From contig NZ_JBBYXJ010000001.1 in NCBI RefSeq assembly GCF_039655775.1, positions 868,001-932,000 on the forward strand: a stretch of 64,000 nucleotides of DNA, in the 5' to 3' direction. The notes under the pieces are model-generated. The model ran no database searches. It worked only from the letters and a program-made list of their open reading frames with translations, and was not told the DNA's origin. Both the position numbers and the translations under genes were made by a program. Below are positions 42,727 through 50,546 of the stretch, one piece after another. The DNA comes from Iodidimonas sp. SYSU 1G8 (lineage in GTDB: Bacteria > Pseudomonadota > Alphaproteobacteria > SMXS01). How positions within the stretch are numbered: position 1 is the stretch's first letter; each line of letters opens with the position of its first letter.

Positions 42727-43209
42727 TCAAATGTACATGCCGTCGCGCAGATTGATGCCGTGCTCGAGCCAGGCCTTCATGGCGCACAGCATCTGGGACC
42801 AGCCCTGGCAATTGCCATAGGACGCGCTCAGACCCGTCGGCGTCTCGCGCCAGCCTTCCTCGGCGATGGTCACCAGCGTGCGGCCATCCTCGAGCGCCTC
42901 GAACTCCATGGTGACCGTGGTGCTGTAGCCGGCCGAGGCGGTCACGGCCGCTTCGCCGTCGGACGGCGCGCCGTCATTGGCCTCCCAGCGCAAGACGATG
43001 CGCCTGTTCTCCTCGACCGCCACGACTTCGACCGGAAACGCGCCGGGAAAGTCGGCGAAGTCCCAGTAGACGGTGACGCCGGTCTCCAGCCGCCCCTTCG
43101 CGCCGCCCGTGGTGAAATAGCGCGACAAATGGTCCGGGTTGACGACGGCCTCGAAGACCTCGGCGACGGGACGGGCGATGCGGCCGGCGACCTTGAACTT
43201 CAGCTCCAT
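42727..43209 (-). CDS. SRPBCC / AHSA1-type protein
   Basis: 160-residue START-like-fold protein of the AHSA1 (Aha1 C-terminal-like) group: AGRIARPVAEVFEAVVNPDHLSRYF, VYWDFADFPG and the C-terminal GWSQMLCAMKAWLEHG are typical. Such proteins bind hydrophobic ligands. Divergent from an ArsR-type regulator over a 46-nt gap holding a perfect palindrome; this regulator/SRPBCC pairing is a recurrent arrangement, so the ArsR protein probably controls it. ATG 43209 follows AAGGAG. Confidence 0.92.
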   Translation of the reverse strand: MELKFKVAGRIARPVAEVFEAVVNPDHLSRYFTTGGAKGRLETGVTVYWDFADFPGAFPVEVVAVEENRRIVLRWEANDGAPSDGEAAVTASAGYSTTVTMEFEALEDGRTLVTIAEEGWRETPTGLSASYGNCQGWSQMLCAMKAWLEHGINLRDGMYI

Positions 43210-43237
43210 GGCGATTCTCCTTGGGTTCAGCGCCATT

Positions 43238-43257
43238 ATGTTATAAATTTATAACAT
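43238..43257. promoter_or_regulatory. Perfect 20-bp palindromic operator for the ArsR-type regulator
   Basis: ATGTTATAAATTTATAACAT is fully self-complementary, AT-rich in a GC-rich genome, and overlaps the regulator's own start codon (43256) in the divergent gap. It is the expected binding site of the dimeric regulator, repressing both genes. Confidence 0.8.
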
Positions 43258-43582
43258 GTCAATCGAGGCGCAAAACGACCGCATCTTCAAGGCGCTGGCC
43301 AATGCCAGCCGCCGGTCGATCCTGGACGCGCTGAGGGACCAGCCGCGCACGACGGGCGAGCTGTGCTCGTACTTCCCCGATCTGGACCGATGCACGGTCA
43401 TGCAACATCTGAAGGTGCTGGAAGACGCCGAGCTGGTGATCGCGCGCCGCGAGGGGCGCGAGCGCTGGAACCATCTGAATGCCGTGCCCATCAAACAGAT
43501 CCACGACCGGTGGATCGGCGCCTACGCGGCGCAGGCGGTGGACAAGCTGGCACGCCTCAAAGGCGCGCTGGAAAAACGGTGA
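43256..43582 (+). CDS. ArsR-family winged-helix transcriptional regulator
   Basis: 108 residues: RIFKALANASRRSILDALRDQP, TTGELCSYFPDLDRCTVMQHLKVLEDAELV (helix-turn-helix), REGRERWNHLNAVPI. It lacks the CxC metal site of ArsR/SmtB sensors, so it is of the non-metal ArsR type that pairs with SRPBCC proteins. The start codon lies inside the palindrome at 43238, suggesting autorepression. Divergent from the AHSA1 gene. Confidence 0.94.
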   Translation: MSIEAQNDRIFKALANASRRSILDALRDQPRTTGELCSYFPDLDRCTVMQHLKVLEDAELVIARREGRERWNHLNAVPIKQIHDRWIGAYAAQAVDKLARLKGALEKR

Positions 43583-43596
43583 CGGGAGGCTGTCGG

Positions 43597-43633
43597 CAAA
43601 ACAAAAGCCATGCCGTCGGGAACGGCATGGCTT
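43597..43633 (-). terminator. Rho-independent terminator of the MaoC-like gene
   Basis: 12-bp perfect stem (43605-43616 with 43622-43633), 5-nt loop, followed on the minus strand by TTTTGTTTT. It sits between the convergent regulator and MaoC genes, 28 nt past the MaoC stop. Confidence 0.85.
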
Positions 43634-43660
43634 GTCAGAAAAAGCGAGGCCGAGAGGCTG

Positions 43661-44125
43661 TCAGCCTTCCGTCTTGCACTTCATCATGCGCAGAGGGGTG
43701 TAGATCATGACGGTCTTGCCGTCCTGATTGACCACGGTGTTGCGGGTGCGCACGAGGGCACGGTCGGGACGCTTGCTGGTGCGGCGGGATTCGATCACTT
43801 CGCAGTCCACATGGATGGTGTCGCCGGCGAAGACCGGGCCCTTGATGGTCATTTCCATGTCGAGGAAGGCGACGCCCGTGGTCTGGATCGAGGCGGTCAT
43901 GACCAGGCCTTCGGCGACACTCAGCACCAGCGCGCCGGGGACGAGACGGCCGGGGAAATCGGTGTGGTTGTGCAGATAATCGAGATTGGTGAACAGCACC
44001 TCGGTGATGCCGGTGGCGCCGAGGAAGTTGGCGATGTCCGGCTCGGTGATCGAGCGGCCGAGGGTACGGAAGGTGCGCCCGACGGGCATTTCCTCGAAAT
44101 AGAAGCCGAGTCCGATGGTCTCCAT
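43661..44125 (-). CDS. MaoC-like (hot-dog fold) dehydratase
   Basis: 154 residues with a MaoC pattern: TLGRSITEPDIANFLGATG, HTDFPGRLVPGALVLSVAEGL and FLDMEMTIKGPVFAGDTIHV. The hydratase-2 motif (D-x-x-P/H) appears as NHTDFPGRLVPG, slightly altered. Such proteins hydrate trans-enoyl-CoAs, which fits the acyl-CoA metabolism of the region. I use ATG 44125 (METIG) behind CGGAG; a GTG at 44134 is the alternative. Followed by a terminator. Confidence 0.88.
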   Translation of the reverse strand: METIGLGFYFEEMPVGRTFRTLGRSITEPDIANFLGATGITEVLFTNLDYLHNHTDFPGRLVPGALVLSVAEGLVMTASIQTTGVAFLDMEMTIKGPVFAGDTIHVDCEVIESRRTSKRPDRALVRTRNTVVNQDGKTVMIYTPLRMMKCKTEG

Positions 44126-44201
44126 GCGCGTCACTCCGTCAGCATTGTTCGATGGAGCGGCACCCTAAACCAGCACGGTCGCGGAAATAAAGCGCGAATG
44201 C

Positions 44202-44849
44202 TCAACTGGTACGGGCGATGGCGACGTTGACGGCCAGCGCGACGATGACGGCGTTGAAGAAGAACGAGACCACGCCGTGCAGCAACGTCATGCGGCGGGT
44301 CGCGCCATCGGTGACCTGAACGTCGGATACCTGGGCGGTCATGCCGATGGTGAAGGAATGGTAAAGGAAATCCCACGCCGACGGCTCCGGCGTGTTCGGG
44401 AATTCCAGCCCCCTCGCGTCACCGCCACCCGGCGCGACCGCGTAGAAGCGGTGGGCGTAATGGAAGGCCATGACGGTGTGGAGCGTGGTCCATCCGAGCG
44501 GAACACCGAGCAGCGACAGCAGGAACAGGGACGTTGCCTCGCGCTCCGGCGCATTGACCAGACCGAAGATCGATTCAAGGCTGAGGGCCACGGCCGCGAG
44601 AGTGATGAGCATGATGATGACGATGCCTTCATCGCCCCGCTCCGCCCGCTTGCGGATCATCCCGGGCGATGACCCGCGAAGGCGGACGATAGCGGCGAGA
44701 AGATAGGTCGCGAATACCATGTCGCCGGACAGGGCGAGCCTGAGAGACGGCCGCATGCCATCGAGCGCGGCCCAGAGAGCAATGCCCGCCAGTACCGCGA
44801 GATAGAACCAGAGGTGACGCCGGAGATGCGCGTGAACGGAGTGGACCAT
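44202..44849 (-). CDS. DUF1345 family integral membrane protein
   Basis: 215 residues with about five membrane helices (LWFYLAVLAGIALWAAL; MVFATYLLAAIVRL; IIVIMLITLAAVALSL-like; and two more). ERGDEGIVIIMLITLAAVAL, LHTVMAFHYAHRFYA and GLEFPNTPEPSAWDFLYHSF are DUF1345 marks. Function unknown; inner membrane. ATG 44849 follows AGGGGCG. A frame extension to 44951 lacks a signal. Divergent from lemA. Confidence 0.87.
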   Translation of the reverse strand: MVHSVHAHLRRHLWFYLAVLAGIALWAALDGMRPSLRLALSGDMVFATYLLAAIVRLRGSSPGMIRKRAERGDEGIVIIMLITLAAVALSLESIFGLVNAPEREATSLFLLSLLGVPLGWTTLHTVMAFHYAHRFYAVAPGGGDARGLEFPNTPEPSAWDFLYHSFTIGMTAQVSDVQVTDGATRRMTLLHGVVSFFFNAVIVALAVNVAIARTS

Positions 44850-45007
44850 GATGCGCCCCTGTCGAGAGCGCGAGGATACCACGCCAATGGCTGGCGCGCG
44901 CCTGGCCCATATTGCCATCGCCTCCTTGCAGCGCCCCGTCACCATCACCACATCGCTGACAGCGCCGTCATGTTATGCTGGCGAGATACATGCGAGGGAG
45001 AGCAACC

Positions 45008-45613
45008 GTGTTCCGCACCTGGATTTCCACCGGCAAGACCGTCCTGATGGCGGCTGCGCTGGCCGTTGGCCTGTCGGCCTGTGGCATCAACAACGTGCCG
45101 ACCTATGACGAGGAAGTGAAGGCCGCCTGGGCCGAGGTGCAGAACCAGTATCAGCGCCGCGCCGACCTGATCCCCAATCTGGTGGAGACGGTGAAAGGCT
45201 ACGCCAGCCACGAGCAGGAAACGCTGACGGCCGTGGTCGAGGCGCGCGCCAAGGCCACCCAGATGACATTGCCGGAAAGCGTCACGGAAGATCCCGCGGC
45301 GTTCCAGCAGTTCCAGCAGAACCAGGCCGGGCTGACGAGCGCCCTCGCCCGGCTGATGGTGGTCGTCGAGCAGTATCCCGACCTGAAGGCGAACCAGAAT
45401 TTCCTGGCGCTGCAATCCCAGCTCGAAGGCACCGAGAACCGGATCACCATCGCGCGGCGCGACTACAATCTGACCGTGCAGAAATACAATACGGAGCTGC
45501 GCACCATTCCGGGCCGCTGGGTCGCGGGCATCTTCTATCCCGACGCCAAGGTGAAGGAGACCTTTGCCGCGACCTCTGAAGCCCAGACCGCACCCAAGGT
45601 GAATTTCCAGTGA
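45008..45613 (+). CDS. lemA: LemA family lipoprotein
   Basis: 201 residues. A lipoprotein signal ends in lipobox LSAC near residue 24. VPTYDEEVKAAWAEVQNQYQRRADLIPNLVETVKGYASHE is the LemA signature; the rest is a four-helix bundle. LemA proteins sit on the membrane facing outward; role unknown, often linked to TPM/YgcG proteins. The GTG start at 45008 follows GAGGGAGAG. Its stop overlaps the next ATG by 1 nt (TGATG), so the three genes to 47020 form one operon. Confidence 0.94.
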   Translation: MFRTWISTGKTVLMAAALAVGLSACGINNVPTYDEEVKAAWAEVQNQYQRRADLIPNLVETVKGYASHEQETLTAVVEARAKATQMTLPESVTEDPAAFQQFQQNQAGLTSALARLMVVVEQYPDLKANQNFLALQSQLEGTENRITIARRDYNLTVQKYNTELRTIPGRWVAGIFYPDAKVKETFAATSEAQTAPKVNFQ

Positions 45614-46401
45614 TGAAAAGCGTCGTCCGGCATCCGCTGTTGCCGGGATTTTTCCTGGCACTGTTGCTGTGCGTGGCGGCGCTGCCCGGCTTCGCGGCCG
45701 AGCCGAAATTTCCCGCGCTGACCGGCCGTGTCGTCGATGACGCGGACGTGTTGTCGCAGGCGGCGGAGCTGCGGCTGACGAGCTGGCTGCAGGGCTTCGA
45801 GAAGGACACGGGAAAGCAGGTTGTCGTCGCGACGGTCAAGAGCCTGCAGGACCGGCCGATCGAGGATTATGGCTATCAGCTTGGCCGGCATTGGGGCATC
45901 GGCCAGAAGGACAAGAACAATGGCGCGATCCTGCTGGTCGCGCCGAATGACCGGCAGGTCCGCATCGAGGTCGGTTATGGCCTCGAGGGCGAGCTGACCG
46001 ACGCGCTGAGCCGGGTCATCATCGAGGAGCAGATCCTGCCGGCGTTCAAGGCGGGCGATTATGATGGCGGCGTGGTCAATGGCACCGCCGCCATCCTGAA
46101 GACGCTGGGCTGGAACGGCGCCGCGCCGGTGCCAGTGGACGCGCCGTCACAGCCAGACAATGTGGACTATGGCGCGCTGCTCTATATCGGCTTCATCATT
46201 CTGTTCTTCGTGCTGCGCGGGTTGTTCGGCCGGCGCCGTCCGGGGGTCTGGGGCCGGCGCTCGCGCGGTGGACTGGCGGGCGGACTGGCCGGAATCGCCC
46301 TCGGCGGTCTGGGCCGCGGCGGCGGCTGGAGCAGCGGTGGCGGCGGATTTTCCGGCGGCGGCGGCTCGTTCGGCGGCGGCGGCGCCTCGGGCCGATGGTG
46401 A
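45613..46401 (+). CDS. TPM-domain (YgcG-like) exported membrane protein
   Basis: 262 residues: signal peptide (LPGFAAEP, to about residue 29), a TPM domain (LTGRVVDDADVLSQAAELRL, then DKNNGAILLVAPNDRQVRIEVGYGLEG), one membrane helix near 195-210 and a Gly-rich tail (repeated GGG/SGGG) as in YgcG proteins. The TPM domain is thought to assist photosystem II turnover in plants; bacterial role unknown. Translationally coupled to lemA. Confidence 0.93.
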   Translation: MKSVVRHPLLPGFFLALLLCVAALPGFAAEPKFPALTGRVVDDADVLSQAAELRLTSWLQGFEKDTGKQVVVATVKSLQDRPIEDYGYQLGRHWGIGQKDKNNGAILLVAPNDRQVRIEVGYGLEGELTDALSRVIIEEQILPAFKAGDYDGGVVNGTAAILKTLGWNGAAPVPVDAPSQPDNVDYGALLYIGFIILFFVLRGLFGRRRPGVWGRRSRGGLAGGLAGIALGGLGRGGGWSSGGGGFSGGGGSFGGGGASGRW

Positions 46402-46405
46402 CGCC

Positions 46406-47020
46406 ATGCCTTTGAGCCCCGACGAACAGAACCGGATCGAGGCGGCGGTGATCGCCGCCGAGAAGCGCACGAGCGCCGAATTCGCGCTGGTGGTGGCGGA
46501 TGCCGCCGACGACTACGACGCCTATCCGATCCTGTGGGCCGCCCTGCTCGCGCTGGTCACGGGCGGCGCGATCGCGGTGCTGGAGCCGGGACTGGGCCTG
46601 AAGCTGGCCTTCGCCGCGCAGGCCATGGTGTTCCTCGTGGCGGGGCTATTGCTGCACCTGCCCGTCCTGCGCCCGTTTCTCGCCCCCGCGTCGGTACGGC
46701 GCGATGAAGCCGCCAAGCTGGCGCGGCTGCAATTCGCCGCACTGGTGCAGGAGCGCACGCAGGGCAGCGCCGGCCTTTTGCTGTTCGTGTCGCTGGCGGA
46801 GCACCATGTGGAGATCCTGCCGGACCGCGCCATTGCCGAGCGCATTCCAGAGGCGGCATGGCGCGAGATCGTCGACGGTTTCGTTACGCAGATGCGCGCC
46901 AGCCAGTTGGCGGACGGCTTCGTGACGGCCGTCGAACGCTGCACGGCGATCCTTGAAAGCCATTTCCCGGTCGAGCCAGGCGATCGGGACGAGCTGTCCA
47001 ATCGGGTCACGCTGATCTGA
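46406..47020 (+). CDS. TPM-domain membrane protein, second of the operon
   Basis: 204 residues: a TPM-like N-terminus (DEQNRIEAAVIAAEKRTSAEFALVVADAADDY), two membrane helices at about 49-100, then the second half of the TPM fold (TQGSAGLLLFVSLAEHHVEILPDRAI). This is the helix-inserted form that habitually follows YgcG genes. No signal peptide. ATG 46406 lies 4 nt after the previous stop, confirming a LemA-TPM-TPM operon. The frame is open further upstream but overlaps the YgcG-like gene. Confidence 0.9.
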   Translation: MPLSPDEQNRIEAAVIAAEKRTSAEFALVVADAADDYDAYPILWAALLALVTGGAIAVLEPGLGLKLAFAAQAMVFLVAGLLLHLPVLRPFLAPASVRRDEAAKLARLQFAALVQERTQGSAGLLLFVSLAEHHVEILPDRAIAERIPEAAWREIVDGFVTQMRASQLADGFVTAVERCTAILESHFPVEPGDRDELSNRVTLI

Positions 47021-47036
47021 GCGCCGGGACGCCTCC

Positions 47037-47315
47037 TCAGCTCACTTTGACGCCCTTCCAGAACGCGACGCGACCCTTGATCTCCTTCGCCGCCGGCTTG
47101 GGGTCGGGATAGTACCAGACCGCGTCCTTGTTCTCCTGCCCGTCCACCACCAACGTGTAGTAGTGCGCCGTGCCCTTCCAGGGACAGAACGAGGTGGTGG
47201 CGCTGGGCCTCAGCATGTCGCGCGGCACCGCGCCTTCCGGGAAGTAGTGGTTGTTCTCCACCACTACGGTATCGTCGCTATCGGCGACCACGACCCCGTT
47301 CCATTCGGCCTTCAT
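47037..47315 (-). CDS. DUF427 family protein
   Basis: 92 residues: EWNGVVVADSDDTVVVENNHYFP, TSFCPWKGTAHYYTLVVDG and AVWYYPDPKPAAKEIKGRVAFWKGVKV are the full DUF427 signature, a small beta-rich fold of unknown role. Cytosolic. Convergent with the TPM operon (16-nt gap). Single gene with its own start at 47315. Confidence 0.95.
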   Translation of the reverse strand: MKAEWNGVVVADSDDTVVVENNHYFPEGAVPRDMLRPSATTSFCPWKGTAHYYTLVVDGQENKDAVWYYPDPKPAAKEIKGRVAFWKGVKVS

Positions 47316-47376
47316 GTCGATCTCCTGTTGGCTGACACCGCTCGTGCAGCGGCGATCGTGGGCCTTATACGGCCGC

Positions 47377-47910
47377 TCAGGCCCAGGGGATGATCAGTTC
47401 CTTGCCATCCCAGGTCTCGGCCGCGCGGCGGGTCTGCTCGTACATGCCGCGAATGATGTCGCTTTCCGGATAGAGCTCCAGCATGTGGCCGAGGCTGTCG
47501 CGCGCGTCGACGTAGCAGATCTTGGCGCCGAACCCGACGGTGAACTCGCTGGCCACGGGATAGCCAGCGGCGACGAAGGCATCGCGCTCGGCCTCGTAAT
47601 CGTCGCAGAAGAAGGCGACGTGGTGGAAGCCTTCCTTGCCGTTCGGGAACATGTCGCTGAAGGCGCACGGGCCTTTCGAGACCAGCTGAACCAGTTCGAT
47701 GTTGAGGTCGCCGGACTGGACGAAGACGCCTCGAATCTCGATCGGGTCCGCCTTTTGTCCCCGGTAATAATGTTCATTCAAGACACCGTTGCCACCGCCG
47801 AGAAACGGGCCGATGCCGTAGAGCTTGTTCATGCGCGCGCAGGCCTGTTCAAGGTCGCGCACGATGTAGCAATTCTGGATGATGCTGGTTCGGTTCATGA
47901 TCGGTGTCAT
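47377..47910 (-). CDS. VOC (glyoxalase-like) superfamily protein
   Basis: 177 residues with a VOC fold: [27 protein letters not shown] opens the first module, [19 protein letters not shown] the second, and [11 protein letters not shown] carries the closing Glu. It resembles methylmalonyl-CoA-epimerase/lactoylglutathione-lyase-like proteins that accompany lipid or ring degradation genes. ATG 47910 follows AGGGGAG. Divergent from DUF1328. Activity unknown. Confidence 0.88.
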   Translation of the reverse strand: MTPIMNRTSIIQNCYIVRDLEQACARMNKLYGIGPFLGGGNGVLNEHYYRGQKADPIEIRGVFVQSGDLNIELVQLVSKGPCAFSDMFPNGKEGFHHVAFFCDDYEAERDAFVAAGYPVASEFTVGFGAKICYVDARDSLGHMLELYPESDIIRGMYEQTRRAAETWDGKELIIPWA

Positions 47911-47965
47911 CGGCGTCTCCCCTGATTTCGATGATGCGAAAGCGACTGTGTCACATGCGACACAC

Positions 47966-47991
47966 GGAACAAATCGCTTAATGGCCGCGTT
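47966..47991 (+). promoter_or_regulatory. EcfG (general stress sigma factor)-type promoter
   Basis: GGAAC at 47966-47970 and CGTT at 47988-47991 are separated by exactly 17 nt, a perfect match to the alphaproteobacterial EcfG consensus. It ends 28 nt before the DUF1328 start codon. An inverted repeat TGTGTC-N6-GACACA (47947-47964) lies just upstream. Confidence 0.75.
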
Positions 47992-48019
47992 GGCTCTCCA
48001 TAATCACGGAGGTACCATC

Positions 48020-48193
48020 ATGCTCAAATGGGCGCTTATCTTCGCCGTCATCGCGGTCGTCGCGGGACTGCTCGGTTTCACGGGTATTGCCGGCGCTGCG
48101 GCCGGTATCGCCAAGTTCCTGTTCTTCATCGCCATCGCGATCTTCGTGATCTTCCTGGTGATCGCGGTCTTCATCGGCAAGGCAATAACATGA
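48020..48193 (+). CDS. DUF1328 small membrane protein (YtjA-like)
   Basis: 57 residues, two membrane helices: [20 protein letters not shown] and the C-terminal hydrophobic segment [20 protein letters not shown], with [11 protein letters not shown] between. This is the complete DUF1328 pattern. Function unknown; such genes are frequently stress-induced in alphaproteobacteria, which fits the EcfG-type promoter at 47966. ATG 48020 follows CGGAGG. Followed by a strong terminator. Confidence 0.95.
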   Translation: MLKWALIFAVIAVVAGLLGFTGIAGAAAGIAKFLFFIAIAIFVIFLVIAVFIGKAIT

Positions 48194-48220
48194 TGGCCGA
48201 GTGATCGGCCTCGAAACAGG

Positions 48221-48252
48221 GGCGCGCACCTTGCCGGGTGCGCGCCTTTTTT
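48221..48252 (+). terminator. Rho-independent terminator after DUF1328
   Basis: 10-bp stem GGCGCGCACC/GGTGCGCGCC (48221-48230 with 48237-48246), 6-nt loop, then six T. It also lies just past the stop of the convergent DUF350 gene. Confidence 0.92.
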
Positions 48253-48255
48253 GTG

Positions 48256-48663
48256 TCAGTAGCTCATGCAGGCGGCGTTCAGCACGCCGATGGCGACCGA
48301 CGCGCCCGCGAGCGTGATGCCGGCGGCAAGATTGCCGTCCTCGATCTGCCGGGAAATGGCGCGCAGCAGGAAGTTCACCACCAGATAGACCGCGAGCTGG
48401 ACGGCGATGGCGATGGCGCTCCAGACCGCCATGTCGGCGAGCGACACGCTGTATTCGATCACCGCCCCGAGCGGCAGCGTGAAGCCGATCAGCGCGCCCA
48501 TCAGGCTGATGGCGCCAGCGGTGTTGCCCTTGCGGATCAGCGCCGCCTCGTTATGGGGCGTCACCGCCATGTAGAGCGACAGGAAGATGGCCAGCGCGAC
48601 CAGCGCGGCACCGAAATAGAGCGAGAAGCTTCCCAGCGTCTCCAGCGAGGTCGAAATAGCCAT
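48256..48663 (-). CDS. DUF350 membrane protein (YjfL-like)
   Basis: 135 residues with four membrane helices; SLYFGAALVALAIFLSLY, ALIRKGNTAGAISLMGALIG and LLRAISRQIEDGNLAAGITLAGASVAIG are two copies of the DUF350 unit. It forms a membrane partner in the DUF1190/glutathionylspermidine-synthase-like/DUF350 set also found in enterobacteria as yjfM-yjfC-yjfL. It is the last gene of that operon here, 18 nt after the synthase-like gene. Role unknown. Confidence 0.92.
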   Translation of the reverse strand: MAISTSLETLGSFSLYFGAALVALAIFLSLYMAVTPHNEAALIRKGNTAGAISLMGALIGFTLPLGAVIEYSVSLADMAVWSAIAIAVQLAVYLVVNFLLRAISRQIEDGNLAAGITLAGASVAIGVLNAACMSY

Positions 48664-48681
48664 GGTTCGTGTTCCCCCTGT

Positions 48682-49812
48682 TCAGTCGAAAAAATGCGGT
48701 ATGAAACGGCTCGTATCCCGGGTGATCGGCGACGAATCCTCGCGGATACCCATGCCCGCCGACTGGCTGGCGACGACCCAGGAGCCGATCACCGGATATT
48801 GCCCGCCGAAACAGGGCAGCTCGGCATATTCCTGCCAGACAAAACCTTCCGCGCCATAATCCCCCGCGGATTCCGCGAGCACAGCGGCGCCGTCGCGCAC
48901 CTGCACGTTCGCGCCCTCGCGCCCGAAGATCGGCTTGCGGACGGTCTTTCCGGCGAAGGCGGACGGGTCGAGGGATGCAGGCAGCAGGTTCGGATGGCCA
49001 GGCGCCATCTCCCAGAGCAGCGCCAGCATGGCCTTGTTCGAGAGCACCATCTTCCAGGCCGGCTCGATCACCTTGGTGACGCCGGTCAGCAGGTGCGCGC
49101 CGAAATCCTCGTTGACCAGCCACTCCCAGGGATAGAGCTTGAACAGGATGGCGATTTCACGATTGTCCAGATCGAGGAAGCGCTCGCCATCCCAACCGAT
49201 ATCCTCGACGGCGATCGGCGCCGTGTCGAGGCCGGCCTGGATGGCCGTGTCACGCAGATAATCCGCCGTGCCCGCGTCCTCGATGCTGTCGCGGATCGCC
49301 GAGAAATACACCCGCTCACGGCCGAGGCCAAAGCCGCGCCATGCCTCGATGAGGCGGTCATGGATGGAGTTGAACTGGTCCCGGTCCGGCCACTGGGTCT
49401 CCAGCCAGTCCCACTGGACCACCGCGGCCTCGAACAGGGAGGTCGGCGTGTCGGCATTGTATTCGAGCAATTTGGGGGGACCGGCACCATCATGGCGCAG
49501 ATCAAAGCGGCCGTAGAGGTTCTTTTCCCCCACATGCCAGCTTCCGGCAATGGCTTCCCAGGCGTGACGAGGGATATGCAGCCGCTCAAGGGCCTCCTCG
49601 CCCTTGTCGACCACCTTGTCGACCAGTTCGAGACAAAGACCTTCAAGATCGTTGGTCGCCGCCTCGATCTCATCCACCTCGTCGGTGGTGAAGCGGTAGC
49701 AGGCGCTTTCGTCCCAGTAGAGGGCGCCATCCATGGTGTGGAAGGCAAAGCCCAGATCGCGTTCGACATGCGCGCGCCAATCAGGACGCGGCTCGGCCGC
49801 CAGCCGTTCCAT
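48682..49812 (-). CDS. Glutathionylspermidine synthase-like ATP-grasp protein (YgiC/YjfC type)
   Basis: 376 residues. WHVGEKNLYGRFDLRHDG, KLLEYNADTPTSLFEAA, LYPWEWLVNEDFG, VLSNKAMLALLWEMAPGHPN and RKPIFGREGANVQV are the synthetase-domain marks; no amidase domain is present, as in YgiC. YgiC/YjfC lack proven glutathionylspermidine activity; a peptide-ligase reaction is likely. ATG 49812 lies 5 nt after the DUF1190 stop. The frame stays open upstream through the DUF1190 gene. Middle gene of the three-gene operon. Confidence 0.93.
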   Translation of the reverse strand: MERLAAEPRPDWRAHVERDLGFAFHTMDGALYWDESACYRFTTDEVDEIEAATNDLEGLCLELVDKVVDKGEEALERLHIPRHAWEAIAGSWHVGEKNLYGRFDLRHDGAGPPKLLEYNADTPTSLFEAAVVQWDWLETQWPDRDQFNSIHDRLIEAWRGFGLGRERVYFSAIRDSIEDAGTADYLRDTAIQAGLDTAPIAVEDIGWDGERFLDLDNREIAILFKLYPWEWLVNEDFGAHLLTGVTKVIEPAWKMVLSNKAMLALLWEMAPGHPNLLPASLDPSAFAGKTVRKPIFGREGANVQVRDGAAVLAESAGDYGAEGFVWQEYAELPCFGGQYPVIGSWVVASQSAGMGIREDSSPITRDTSRFIPHFFD

Positions 49813-49817
49813 GCCGC

Positions 49818-50345
49818 TCAGCCGCCCGAAGAACGGTAACGGGACGAGGTGCCGCCAAAGCCACCGCGCGAGACTTCGGACACGCGGGACGCGGGCTGGA
49901 AAGCGGTGGCGCCGACGCCGCGGTTGAAGTTGCCGACGTTGTACATCCGGCCATTGGCCGGCATCACCGCCTTGCCGTCCCGCCCCTGATAGACCGGCTG
50001 GCTGAACCGGTTGCCGCCGCTCATCATGTTGCCCATCATGTAGCCCATCAGCAGCGGCATGAAGAAGCTGCCGCCGCCGGACGCCTGCTGGGTTTCGCAA
50101 TTGCCCGCGCCGAACTCGGCCTCGCATTGTTCCTTGCGGGCGAATTTGGGAGCTTCCTGCGCGTGCGTCTTCTCGCTTTCCGCCTTGGCCGCCTCGCAGG
50201 CCTGGGCATCGCCGGTCTGCGAGGTGCATTCCTTCACGTCGGCGAAGAAGCGCGAATCGGGAGGTGGTCCCGCATCGCCACAGGCGGCCATGGTCATGGC
50301 GGCGGTTCCCATGAGGGCAAGCTGAACGGAACGGGATTTCCGCAT
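49818..50345 (-). CDS. DUF1190 lipoprotein (YgiB/YjfM-like)
   Basis: 175 residues. Lipoprotein signal with lipobox MAAC near residue 22. The mature protein has FFADVKECTSQTGDAQACEAA, EQCEAEFGAGNCE (four Cys, likely two disulfides), a Met/Gly stretch FFMPLLMGYMMGNMM and a Ser/Gly/Arg-rich tail, all typical of DUF1190. First gene of the operon with the YgiC-like and DUF350 genes. ATG 50345 follows AAGGAG. Envelope location; role unknown. Confidence 0.92.
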   Translation of the reverse strand: MRKSRSVQLALMGTAAMTMAACGDAGPPPDSRFFADVKECTSQTGDAQACEAAKAESEKTHAQEAPKFARKEQCEAEFGAGNCETQQASGGGSFFMPLLMGYMMGNMMSGGNRFSQPVYQGRDGKAVMPANGRMYNVGNFNRGVGATAFQPASRVSEVSRGGFGGTSSRYRSSGG

Positions 50346-50546
50346 GGGGAGTCTCCTTCGATTATCCACGGGCCGCCGTGCGGCGGTAACTGGAACCAAC
50401 GGGTCCGTCATAGCGTATAGCAGGAGCCTCGGCGCCGCTTCTATATAAGAGGGCCGCGCGGAGGCAGAAGAGCCAACGGAAGGATCCACCGTGAAATCCA
50501 GACAGTCGCCGCCCTACCGCGCCGCGCCGTTGCCGCGAGCCGCGTC

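Noticed and set aside
48238..49839. A 533-codon + strand open frame
   Set aside because: Antisense to the DUF350 and YgiC-like genes; no start signal and no recognisable fold.
50392..50417. GGAAC-N17-CGTA before the lipid kinase gene
   Set aside because: The -10 is imperfect and the leader would be 130 nt; too weak to list as a promoter.
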